The position numbers and the translations under genes were made by a program. From a virus, in IMG/VR virus record IMGVR_UViG_3300041411_000293, positions 1 through 24,632 of that record: DNA of 24,632 nt; one strand, given 5' to 3'. This document shows positions 12,908-19,204 of this stretch, one piece after another. The notes below the pieces were generated by a model. It did not search any database and was not told where the DNA came from. It saw nothing but the letters and a program-made list of their open reading frames with translations. The first letter of the stretch is position 1; each line of letters starts with the position of its first letter.

Positions 12908-13695
12908 GTGTTCAAGCAATGTCCTGGGCGCTCTCTCTGCCCACCGAATCCCTGAAAGACTCGAGCGCGCGTCACGTGCTGTTGTGCTTAGCCAATTACG
13001 CCGGCTCCAACGGTGCTGGGGCCTTCCCATCGGCCTCGACCTTGTCTCAAGACACCGGTCTCTCCGAGCGAACCATTCGCTACAAGCTGGACGATTTGGA
13101 GAAGGTCGGGCTGATCCAGAAGGGCAATCAAGCCATTGCCGCCGTGCACATCGATCGTCATGACCGCCGCCCGGTCGTTTATGACCTTCAACTATCGCGG
13201 GGTGCAAATCCTGCACCCCGTACAAAACGGGGTGCAGATGACGCAACGGGGTGCAACTTACAACAGAGCGGGGTGCAGTCTGGAGCAGAACGGGGTGCAG
13301 CGGCTGCACCCAATACGTCAATTAACCATCAAGGAACCGAGCAGCAGCCGCAGCGCGAGATTTCCGATGTGATTGCCGAACAGGATCAGGCCGCTATCTA
13401 TGCGCTGGAAGAGCGCCAACGCTTCGGTATGTTCGCCACTTGGGCACCGAGCGAAAAGGCATTGGCTGATCAGCTCACGATCGCCGGGCTGTCTGCTGAG
13501 TCGGTCACTGATGAGTTGTTCGCTGACTTCAAGGGCTTCTTCGTTGCCAAGTCTGCGACTGTCGACAGCCCGTCTGGCTGGTGCTTTCGGTTGGTCAAGT
13601 GGATCAAGCGTGAGCAGGTGAAGCGCGCCTTTGGCCAATCTAATCCGCCTGATTTCGATGACTCCAGTTGGGCTGATGATCTGGGGGATTTGTGA
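12904..13695 (+). CDS. replication initiator, O-like (HTH plus DnaT-like domain)
   Basis: A 263-aa protein with an N-terminal winged helix (about residues 5-80, with SARHVLLCLANYAG and LSQDTGLSERTIRYKLDDLEKVGLI), a low-complexity Gly/Ala/Gln linker (about 98-150), and a C-terminal region (about 170-240) resembling a DnaT-like domain (FGMFATWAPSEKALADQL, then SGWCFRLVKWIKRE). The layout matches phage O proteins, which bind origin repeats and recruit the helicase loader. The linker is encoded by an iteron-like repeat cluster, as in lambda O, whose gene contains ori. The start is a GTG overlapping the previous stop. Confidence 0.8.
   Translation: MSVQAMSWALSLPTESLKDSSARHVLLCLANYAGSNGAGAFPSASTLSQDTGLSERTIRYKLDDLEKVGLIQKGNQAIAAVHIDRHDRRPVVYDLQLSRGANPAPRTKRGADDATGCNLQQSGVQSGAERGAAAAPNTSINHQGTEQQPQREISDVIAEQDQAAIYALEERQRFGMFATWAPSEKALADQLTIAGLSAESVTDELFADFKGFFVAKSATVDSPSGWCFRLVKWIKREQVKRAFGQSNPPDFDDSSWADDLGDL
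13198..13311. repeat. iteron-like repeats inside the O-like gene, candidate ori
   Basis: CGGGGTGCA occurs in direct orientation at 13198, 13228, 13247, 13269 and 13291 (spacing 30, 19, 22, 22). It is inverted as TGCACCCCG at 13212-13220 and in part at 13305-13311 (TGCACCC). The cluster encodes the variable linker of the O-like protein, so its conservation is not for protein structure. Lambda ori has the same arrangement: iterons within O bound by O itself. Confidence 0.7.
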
Positions 13696-14456
13696 TGGAG
13701 ATGAAAGCACCGCGTAGTGCTACTCAGTTGCTCAGCAAGATGGGAAACCTACCACCTGTTGCACTGGTTCAACCGAAACAACTGCCGCCTGGCACTACCG
13801 ATGTCGTTAACGCGTTGTTCAAAGAGTTACAGGCGATTTTCCCGGCATGGAAACAGGCCTGGCCCGACGATGATGCCTTGCGAGCTGCCAAGCGTAGCTG
13901 GATCAAGGCGTTTATCGTCGCCGGAATCAATACCCTTGAGCAGATCCGGTACGGGCTGCAGAACTGCCGACAGTACGGCGGCGACTTCGCGCCGAGCGTT
14001 GGTAAGTTCGTGAAGTGGTGCCAGCCAACGCCTGAGATGTTGGGCATCCCTTCGCACGATAAGGCTTTCCGTGAAGCCCTGGTCAATTTGGACCCGAGTC
14101 ACGCCTCTTCCCGTGTGTGGTCGCACCCTGCGGTACGTCATGCCGCGCTCCAGTGCGAGATGCACAACCTGAACAGCCTGGTGTCGGAGAAGGCCAGCAA
14201 GGTCTTCGATCGGGCGTACGACATCACCGTTCGGATGTTGGTCCAGGGCAAGCCGCTTGAGGATATCGCCGTCGGCATCGGGCACGACTCGCAGAAGCCC
14301 GAAATGCAGTTGGCCCAGGAATACGGTGATGCGCGGCTGCTGGCAACCATGGCTCGGCAATCCATTCCAGTCGACGGCCAAACCGCCCGTGCTCAGTTGC
14401 TGTCTCGTTTCGGTATTCGAAACAAAACAAACATCGAAGGCCACTCCAATGACTGA
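13695..14456 (+). CDS. replication protein P, helicase loader
   Basis: A 253-aa protein of the lambda P family: a variable N-terminus, then DVVNALFKELQAIFPAWKQA (about residues 36-55), SWIKAFIVAGINTLEQIRYG (67-86) and DFAPSVGKFVKWCQP (96-110). P proteins load the host DnaB helicase at the origin through the O complex. It follows the O-like gene with a one-base overlap (TGATG); a GTG three bases earlier is possible. Its stop overlaps the next start, so these genes are translationally coupled. Lambda P is slightly shorter, and the extra length is C-terminal. Confidence 0.85.
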   Translation: MEMKAPRSATQLLSKMGNLPPVALVQPKQLPPGTTDVVNALFKELQAIFPAWKQAWPDDDALRAAKRSWIKAFIVAGINTLEQIRYGLQNCRQYGGDFAPSVGKFVKWCQPTPEMLGIPSHDKAFREALVNLDPSHASSRVWSHPAVRHAALQCEMHNLNSLVSEKASKVFDRAYDITVRMLVQGKPLEDIAVGIGHDSQKPEMQLAQEYGDARLLATMARQSIPVDGQTARAQLLSRFGIRNKTNIEGHSND

Positions 14457-14658
14457 TCGCCTACTGGCTGTTCCTGACCCGAAGAACTACCGATTCGCCG
14501 TGTTCTGTTGCTCTTTCAAGTGGGATCTAGGGAGCACTCCCGATCACGCATTGGCTTTGTTTGTTGATCAGGCAATGGCTGAGCGTTATGGCGCATCGAT
14601 GTGGCCGAACACCTTTCAAGTCGTCGATCTCCTGGCTCCAGTAGGTAACCCACAATGA
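14449..14658 (+). CDS. hypothetical protein, 69 aa
   Basis: A small soluble protein beginning MTDRLLAVPDPKNYRFAVFC with the later segment DQAMAERYGASMWPNTFQVV. It overlaps P upstream by 8 bases and the recombinase gene downstream by 4 (ATGA), so it is certainly within the operon. I recognise no family. Its beta-rich start and helix suggest a compact domain, perhaps an accessory to replication or recombination, by position only. Confidence 0.65.
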   Translation: MTDRLLAVPDPKNYRFAVFCCSFKWDLGSTPDHALALFVDQAMAERYGASMWPNTFQVVDLLAPVGNPQ

Positions 14659-15950
14659 CCGCTCTCGTAAAAACCCTGACGGTAAAGCTGTCGGATGCTG
14701 AGATTGAGCGCAACGCCAAGAAGCTGCATGTCCGTGATCTGCGGGATGCGAGTCACCCCGCGTTGCACTTTCGCTTTTCGAAGAATCGCACCCGCGGTTC
14801 TTGGTATCTGCTCAGCAAGCGCACCTGGAACAAGATCGGCAACTTTCCCGACCTGAGCACAAAGCAGGTGGTCGCGGCGCTGCCGGCGGTCCGTCTGCGG
14901 GTCGCTGCTGATGAAGGGTCGAACCTTTCCAAATGGAGTACCACTGGCGAGCTGCTGGCCTGGTATGCCGAGCGTATGGCACGTGATCGCAACCTATCCG
15001 AGAAGCGCAAGAAGACTTGCGCCTCGATGATCAAATGTCACCTGATGCCGCGTCTCGACGATTTGCCGTTGACCGGCATCGACAAGGCTGTTCTCGACAG
15101 CCAACTGATGTGGCCATTGCAGGAAAACATTTCCATCGACTACGTGCGTTCGGTGTTCCAGCTGCTGGCCCTGGCTTTCCGTCAGGCGTTCAAGTTGGGC
15201 CTGATTTCGTCCAACCCAATGGCGAGCATGAAGTTCAACGACTTCTCCAAAGCCAAGGTTGGGATCAAGCCTTCCCGGTTGCGTGGTACCCAGCTCCAAG
15301 ACCTGATGACTCGCTTGCTCGGTGCTATGGCGAGCAACCCTTCGGACGCCCTGTTGGCTCTGATGATGCTCTGCCATGGCACCCGCATCGGCGAAACCCG
15401 GCAGGCACGCTGGTCGCACATCAACCTGGCCGAGCGTGAGTGGTTCATTCCGGCCGAGCACACCAAGACCGGCGTTGAGCATCACCTGCCGCTGACCGAC
15501 CAAGTGCGCAAGGTGCTCATCAGCTATCGCGTGATCCAGCGGGCCAAAGGATATGACGGTCAGTTCCTGTTCCCGTCCCGTAACGGAAAGGCACTCAGCG
15601 AAGGGCAGGCGAGTGCCGTGTTCGTGCGGCTGGGGCAGGGTGAGTGGACCAGTCACGACCTGCGCAAGGTAGCTCGTACCGGATGGGCAGACCTCGGCAT
15701 CGACCACTTGATCGGTGAGTTGCTGATCAACCATGCCATGGGGCACAACGTGAAGGTGTACATCCAGTCGGACGTGATGGGCCGCAAGCGTGATGCCCTG
15801 GAGCAATGGCACGCGCATCTAGATACGAAGGGCTTTGACCAGATTCATATGTTGACCGGCGTTAGATTCGGAGATTCCGGTAATGCGCTGGAAGCCACAG
15901 AACATAAGGCCTGCGAGGCCAATCAAGAATCAACCATAGGCGAGGATTAA
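14655..15950 (+). CDS. second tyrosine recombinase, in the replication operon
   Basis: A 431-aa tyrosine recombinase with a complete active site: Arg244 in HGTRIGETR, Lys271 in HTKTG, His334-x-x-Arg337 in SHDLRKVAR, His360 and Tyr369. It has an N-terminal DUF4102-like region (about residues 10-90), a core-binding domain (about 95-200) and a catalytic domain, with a C-terminal tail after about 385. It overlaps the 69-aa gene start-to-stop. No tRNA or att-like repeat is nearby and it is unlike the Int at the left end, so it is not the integrase for this insertion. Resolution of replication multimers, a ninB-like recombination role or a captured integrase are options. Confidence 0.85.
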   Translation: MTALVKTLTVKLSDAEIERNAKKLHVRDLRDASHPALHFRFSKNRTRGSWYLLSKRTWNKIGNFPDLSTKQVVAALPAVRLRVAADEGSNLSKWSTTGELLAWYAERMARDRNLSEKRKKTCASMIKCHLMPRLDDLPLTGIDKAVLDSQLMWPLQENISIDYVRSVFQLLALAFRQAFKLGLISSNPMASMKFNDFSKAKVGIKPSRLRGTQLQDLMTRLLGAMASNPSDALLALMMLCHGTRIGETRQARWSHINLAEREWFIPAEHTKTGVEHHLPLTDQVRKVLISYRVIQRAKGYDGQFLFPSRNGKALSEGQASAVFVRLGQGEWTSHDLRKVARTGWADLGIDHLIGELLINHAMGHNVKVYIQSDVMGRKRDALEQWHAHLDTKGFDQIHMLTGVRFGDSGNALEATEHKACEANQESTIGED

Positions 15951-15955
15951 AAACG

Positions 15956-16270
15956 ATGAAAAAGGTCCATGGCCCCGCCTTCCGGAAGCAGCTGATTGAC
16001 CTGACCCAGTGCCCGGCATGTCATGGGAAAGCAGTCATCAGCGGCCTGTTCCACCAGATCGACTGCGACCGGTGCAATGCTTCCGGATGGGTTGCCGCCG
16101 GTACCGGTGAAGCGCTGCCGTTGCAGGATCTGGTCACACAACTGAGCTTCAAGTTGCAGCAGGCCGATCAGCAGCTGTTGGGGCACCGTCGGTCATTGAG
16201 CGGCCCGGCGCAGCAATACGAACGAAACAACCGCCGCGGTGCCGGCGGATCGAACTACACAGGGGATTGA
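15956..16270 (+). CDS. DnaJ-like zinc-ribbon protein
   Basis: A 104-aa protein with two paired cysteine motifs, C19PAC22HGKA and C37DRC40NASGW, of the CxxCxGxG type seen in the DnaJ central domain, so one zinc ion is probably bound. A helical region with many Gln (LSFKLQQADQQLL, about 62-74) and a basic Gly-rich tail follow. It starts 5 bases after the recombinase stop. Small zinc-ribbon proteins occur before late regulators in many phages. The role may be nucleic-acid or protein binding; not determined. Confidence 0.72.
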   Translation: MKKVHGPAFRKQLIDLTQCPACHGKAVISGLFHQIDCDRCNASGWVAAGTGEALPLQDLVTQLSFKLQQADQQLLGHRRSLSGPAQQYERNNRRGAGGSNYTGD

Positions 16271-16279
16271 GGGAACGCC

Positions 16280-16843
16280 ATGGGCATTTATAAAGACGTG
16301 ATGGGCACGCTGGTCCGCGTACTGGCCGCCGACAACATCGATAACAGCACCAAGCAGAGCTGGCAAAAACTGATTGATGCTGATCTGCGCCAGGGTGGTA
16401 CGGGCAGCACCATTTCGGTCCGTGACAAGTTCGACTATGACTGCTGCCTGCATGCGTTGTTGCACCGTGAACTGGCACCGGCCCAGTGGGATGTGCTGAT
16501 TGCAAAGTACTCGACCCATAAGGCCAATAAGGTCGACTCCGTCGGTCGCTTGATCAGCCGGATAGTGTCTCCAGCCCCTCAGTTGTTTATCTACAAAGCA
16601 GTCACCGCTTGGGCCATTCCGAAACTGTGTGGTGTCCAAACCGGCAAGCGCTCCACCGACATGATCGTGTTGCCTGCCGAGTTCTATGACATGAATACCT
16701 GGGACATGGAGGGCAAGCCGGAGTCGACTCGGCGCCGTTGGAAGACCGGCATTGCCAAGTGCTTGGAACGCTTAGAAGAGGCCGCAGTGGTGCATGCCAC
16801 GGAGATATTTGATAGGGAAGAAATATTCATCGACGCTGCTTGA
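16280..16843 (+). CDS. hypothetical protein in the late-regulator position
   Basis: A 187-aa protein beginning MGIYKDVMGTLVRVLAADN, with YDCCLHALLHRELAPAQWDVLIAKY near residues 53-77 and a basic segment STRRRWKTGIAKCLERLEEA near 148-167 that could be a DNA-contacting helix. The ATG at 16280 follows GAGGGAA. It is the last gene before a probable late promoter, tandem terminators and the lysis cassette. That is where lambda has the antiterminator Q, but I see no clear Q family signature. The Q role is an inference from gene order. Confidence 0.6.
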   Translation: MGIYKDVMGTLVRVLAADNIDNSTKQSWQKLIDADLRQGGTGSTISVRDKFDYDCCLHALLHRELAPAQWDVLIAKYSTHKANKVDSVGRLISRIVSPAPQLFIYKAVTAWAIPKLCGVQTGKRSTDMIVLPAEFYDMNTWDMEGKPESTRRRWKTGIAKCLERLEEAAVVHATEIFDREEIFIDAA

Positions 16844-16869
16844 CTATGATGGCGGAATGATCGTAAATT
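16840..16869 (+). promoter_or_regulatory. possible late promoter (PR')
   Basis: TTGACT (16840-16845) with TAAATT (16864-16869) 18 bases away, or GTAAAT at 17. It begins on the stop codon of the last early gene and points into the terminator/lysis region. An inverted repeat ATGATGG (16846-16852)/CCATCAT (16874-16880) brackets it. Confidence 0.4.
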
Positions 16870-16913
16870 GCCCCCATCATGTCGATCTTACGCGTTATGA
16901 GATTCGACGACTT

Positions 16914-16941
16914 AAAGCCCGGCCATCGTGTCGGGCTTTTT
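16914..16941 (+). terminator. tandem terminator 1 before the lysis genes
   Basis: AAAGCCCG (16914-16921)/CGGGCTTT (16932-16939) has a perfect 8-bp stem ending in a T run. It is the first of three hairpins between the possible late promoter and the holin. Confidence 0.72.
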
Positions 16942-16959
16942 GCTTTCTGCACCACTCCT

Positions 16960-16983
16960 AAGCCTCGCCACTGTGCGGGGCTT
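16960..16983 (+). terminator. tandem terminator 2 (weak)
   Basis: AAGCCTCGC (16960-16968)/GCGGGGCTT (16975-16983) makes a 9-bp stem with one G-T pair, followed only by CTTTC. It is less convincing alone but fits the series. Confidence 0.5.
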
Positions 16984-17025
16984 CTTTCATTTCACTCTCC
17001 CAAAGTTGGAGCGTGAGCAACCTTC

Positions 17026-17059
17026 AAGCCCTCGGCTCTCAACGGCCGGGGGCTTTTTT
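17026..17059 (+). terminator. tandem terminator 3
   Basis: An 11-bp stem (17026-17036 with 17045-17055, one G-T pair) followed by six T, ending 14 bases before the holin start. Lysis genes behind such hairpins normally need antitermination. Confidence 0.75.
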
Positions 17060-17073
17060 ATGGGGACAGAAAA

Positions 17074-17292
17074 GTGAACACAGAATCTGGCCTTGCGGTG
17101 ACGGTCGCGAAAGCCGCGCCGCCGGTGGCGTATTTCAGCAGCACCACGCTTTTCGGCTTTCAAATTAGCCACCTGATTGGCTGGATGACTCTGCTCTATA
17201 CCCTATTGCTGTTGCTCGATAAGGCGTTCCCGTCCTGGCGCACCACGCTGGTTAGCTCGGTTACGTCAGCGGTGGCGGCATGGCGAAAATAA
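17074..17292 (+). CDS. holin
   Basis: A 72-aa protein with two hydrophobic stretches (about residues 14-30 and 33-50, with LIGWMTLLYTLLLLLDKAF), a short turn and a C-terminal basic tail (AWRK), as in small phage holins. It starts at a GTG 8 bases after GGGG and overlaps the endolysin gene by 13 bases. It lies first in a classical holin-endolysin-spanin cassette, which supports the call more than sequence alone. It should form inner-membrane holes or depolarise the membrane to release or activate the SAR endolysin. Confidence 0.85.
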   Translation: MNTESGLAVTVAKAAPPVAYFSSTTLFGFQISHLIGWMTLLYTLLLLLDKAFPSWRTTLVSSVTSAVAAWRK

Positions 17293-17789
17293 AGCTGCCG
17301 GCCGCGCTTCTGGCGGTGTTGGCTGCCGGTGGTTCGGCCTATCAGCTGATGGACGTGGCAGTCCCCATCGTCGAGGGCAACCCTCTGCATGCTTATCTAG
17401 ACATTGGCGGCGTTCCTACCATCTGCGGAGGGGTGACCAAGGGTGTGAAGTTGGGCGATGTTGAAACAGTCGAGGGCTGCACGCGCCGCAATCGTGAGGC
17501 CATCGACATCGGACTGAGGGACGTTGCGCGGTGTGTAACCACTCACGACCTGATGCCCGAATCGATGAAAGCGGGGTGGGGCTTGTTTGCCTACAACGTC
17601 GGCGGCCCAAAGTTCTGCGGCTCGACAGCGGCCAGCCTGCTTCGCCAAGGGCAGTACGTGCAAGCGTGCGATCAACTCAAGCGGTGGCGATACGTTGCCG
17701 GTAAGGATTGCGCGCTGAAGAGCAGCAAGTGCGACGGCATCATTCATCGTCGCTCCCTAGAGGAAACCTTATGTGCGTGGGACTTGTGA
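17280..17789 (+). CDS. SAR-type endolysin, GH24 lysozyme
   Basis: A 169-aa muramidase of the T4/P21 lysozyme fold. The catalytic triad is visible with normal spacing: Glu32, Asp41 and Thr47 in PTICGG. An N-terminal weakly hydrophobic segment rich in Ala, Gly and Leu (residues 6-24) looks like a signal-arrest-release anchor, so the enzyme is exported by Sec, held in the membrane and released when the holin acts. Several cysteines (49, 67, 85 and near the C-terminus) may control activation by disulphide exchange. It cuts the glycan backbone of peptidoglycan. Confidence 0.92.
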   Translation: MAKIKLPAALLAVLAAGGSAYQLMDVAVPIVEGNPLHAYLDIGGVPTICGGVTKGVKLGDVETVEGCTRRNREAIDIGLRDVARCVTTHDLMPESMKAGWGLFAYNVGGPKFCGSTAASLLRQGQYVQACDQLKRWRYVAGKDCALKSSKCDGIIHRRSLEETLCAWDL

Positions 17790-17866
17790 TCGGCGCGCTG
17801 GTAAGTGTTGTCGTGTTCCTGCTGGCCACCGTGGCGGTCGGTCCGTATCAAGTGGTGATGGTATGA
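17771..17866 (+). CDS. 31-aa single-pass membrane protein in the lysis cassette
   Basis: A very short frame starting ATG 17771, MCVGLVIGALVSVVVFLLAT, with one membrane segment over nearly its whole length. The start has GAGGA about 6 bases upstream, better than many genes here. It overlaps the end of the endolysin gene by 19 bases in another frame, and its stop overlaps the Rz ATG (ATGA), giving a fully coupled chain. An accessory holin, antiholin or Rz translational coupler are possible. It is short, so there is some risk that it is chance. Confidence 0.55.
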   Translation: MCVGLVIGALVSVVVFLLATVAVGPYQVVMV

Positions 17867-18312
17867 AGCTGATTCCCTGGGGTATCGCGTTGCTGGTCGC
17901 GGCCTTGGCGCTCTGGCGCATCGAGGCCGTCGATTCGGCCCGCGCGTTGGCCGAACAGGCCAGTAGCAATGTCAGCAATCAGCTGACAACCGAACAGCAG
18001 CGAACCGCCGAACAGGCGGGGGTGATTGATGACCAGCGTGCCCAACTGAAACAAGCGCAGACCGCTGACCGCTTGTTCCGATCATTAGCGCAGACCATCG
18101 CTAAGGATGGTGCCGTTACGCGTAACGCGCTACAGGAGCTTAAAGAGAATGATCAAGCTATCGCCGATTACCTGGCCGGTGCTGTACCTGCTGCTTACGG
18201 GGTGCAGTTCGCCCGTCCAGAAACCACCGACCCAACCCAGTACAAGCCAAGCGCAGCCCTGTCCGCTGGTAGCCTGCCGCCTGCCGGCACGCCCGGCGGT
18301 GCTGGCCAATGA
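17863..18312 (+). CDS. Rz: inner-membrane spanin (Rz-like)
   Basis: A 149-aa protein with an N-terminal membrane anchor (residues 3-19, LIPWGIALLVAALALW) and a long periplasmic alpha-helical, coiled-coil-prone region rich in Gln, Ala and Glu (about 25-120), the form of i-spanins. It encodes the o-spanin in another frame, a hallmark of Rz/Rz1 pairs. With Rz1 it fuses inner and outer membranes in the last step of lysis. The ATG at 17863 overlaps the stop of the 31-aa gene; a longer frame from 17773 is rejected because its first 30 residues overlap other genes and lack a signal. Confidence 0.85.
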   Translation: MKLIPWGIALLVAALALWRIEAVDSARALAEQASSNVSNQLTTEQQRTAEQAGVIDDQRAQLKQAQTADRLFRSLAQTIAKDGAVTRNALQELKENDQAIADYLAGAVPAAYGVQFARPETTDPTQYKPSAALSAGSLPPAGTPGGAGQ

Positions 18313-18457
18313 GCAATGGGAGGATGCCGTGTTAGTGACTGAAGACGCGTTGAAGACCTGCGCCGCCCAGGTGCTGGCCTGCATCCAACAACAGGCACCG
18401 ACCACGCGCCATGATGGTGCGTCGATGGGTCTGGGTCCCTCTGGCTCCAAAATTTGA
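18149..18457 (+). CDS. Rz1: outer-membrane lipoprotein spanin (Rz1-like), nested in Rz
   Basis: A 102-aa lipoprotein begins inside Rz in another frame and extends beyond it. It starts MIKLSPITWPVLYLLLTGC with lipobox LTGC (Cys19), followed by a proline-rich stretch (SSPVQKPPTQPSTSQAQPCP), both typical of o-spanins. AAAGAG lies just upstream of the ATG at 18149. The mature lipoprotein sits in the outer membrane and pairs with Rz across the periplasm. It is longer than lambda Rz1, with a helical, cysteine-containing C-terminus. Confidence 0.82.
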   Translation: MIKLSPITWPVLYLLLTGCSSPVQKPPTQPSTSQAQPCPLVACRLPARPAVLANEQWEDAVLVTEDALKTCAAQVLACIQQQAPTTRHDGASMGLGPSGSKI

Positions 18458-18520
18458 ATCTACGGTCGTCAGGCCCGCGCGGCTCGCGAATTTTTCGGTT
18501 TTCGGAAAAGCGCGCCCTTT

Positions 18521-18615
18521 GTCCACCTTTATCGTTCAATTTTTGAACAGGTGGTTACGTGCAGCCCTTGAATTTACTGGCAACGTGTGCGCCGAACGAG
18601 AAGGGCAAGGTGGAC
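18521..18615. other. structured gap before terminase, candidate cos/terminase-binding region
   Basis: The 200 bases between Rz1 and the terminase small subunit hold no convincing gene. GTCCACCTT (18521-18529) recurs inverted as AAGGTGGAC (18607-18615), and AGGTGG (18549-18554) lies between. A small hairpin TTCAA-TTT-TTGAA (18535-18547) sits beside the first. In lambda-type phages cos lies here and terminase binds repeated boxes. No cut site can be identified from sequence alone. Confidence 0.35.
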
Positions 18616-18658
18616 AAATAGGCCAAGCGCTCGGCCACCTCTTCGCATTGGTCGACCT

Positions 18659-19204
18659 ATGCCGCTGATTTTGAATAAACGCGAATACGCCGATGCCCGG
18701 GGCATGTCCGAACGGACGGTTACGCGCTGGCTTGGCGAGGGGTTGCCGCATGAGGGAAGCGGCAAGAAGGGCGATCCCTTGCGCATCGACATGGCCAAGG
18801 CCACCGCTTGGGAAATTGCGCGGGAGGTGGCAAGGCAACTGGGCGACGGCAGCACGCTTGACGGTCAAACCACCAGCAAGGAACAAGAAGAACTGATGAA
18901 GCTGCGCGCCGACCGCAAGACGCGGGAAGCCGAAGCCGAGTTGCGCGCGTTGGAGCTGGGCGAAAAGAAAAAGACCTTGATCGACATCGACCTGGTCGAG
19001 CAGACCCTGGCCAGCGCACTGACACAGATGGCGATGATCCTGCGCCCGGTGGGCCGCAAGGTGATTCCCAAAGTCTTCACCGCGCGCAATGAAGCGGCGG
19101 GCTTGCAGATATTCGACGACGAACTGACCCGGGCCATGTCGGTCGCGGCTGACATGCTGGAGGCGCTAGACATCCATGCCGCACCGTCTGAAGAGGATTC
19201 TTAA
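18659..19204 (+). CDS. terminase small subunit
   Basis: A 181-aa DNA-packaging protein with an N-terminal winged helix-turn-helix like Nu1 (LNKREYADARGMSERTVTRW, about residues 4-23, then GEGLP), a long charged coiled-coil middle (EELMKLRADRKTREAEAELR) and a helical C-terminus (LTQMAMILRPVGRKVIPKVF) for the large subunit. It recognises the packaging site. The ATG at 18659 begins at the normal HTH start; upstream codons look non-coding. It overlaps the large-subunit gene by 29 bases. Confidence 0.85.
   Translation: MPLILNKREYADARGMSERTVTRWLGEGLPHEGSGKKGDPLRIDMAKATAWEIAREVARQLGDGSTLDGQTTSKEQEELMKLRADRKTREAEAELRALELGEKKKTLIDIDLVEQTLASALTQMAMILRPVGRKVIPKVFTARNEAAGLQIFDDELTRAMSVAADMLEALDIHAAPSEEDS

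Noticed and set aside
13198-13311. CRISPR-like array
   Set aside because: Repeats are only 9 bases with 10-21-base gaps, partly inverted and inside a coding gene; iterons explain them better.
12527-13321. 264-aa minus-strand frame over the Rha and O genes
   Set aside because: It spans two well-supported genes on the other strand. Its length comes from codon bias and the CGGGGTGCA repeats.
14994-15818. 274-aa open frame on the minus strand
   Set aside because: It lies entirely antisense to the complete tyrosine recombinase, has no family likeness or ribosome site, and GC-rich coding DNA often leaves such shadow frames open.
17773-17862. N-terminal extension of the Rz-like gene
   Set aside because: The first 30 residues are Arg/Cys/Gly-rich, overlap the endolysin and 31-aa frames, and would bury the membrane anchor; the ATG at 17863 is coupled and fits spanins.
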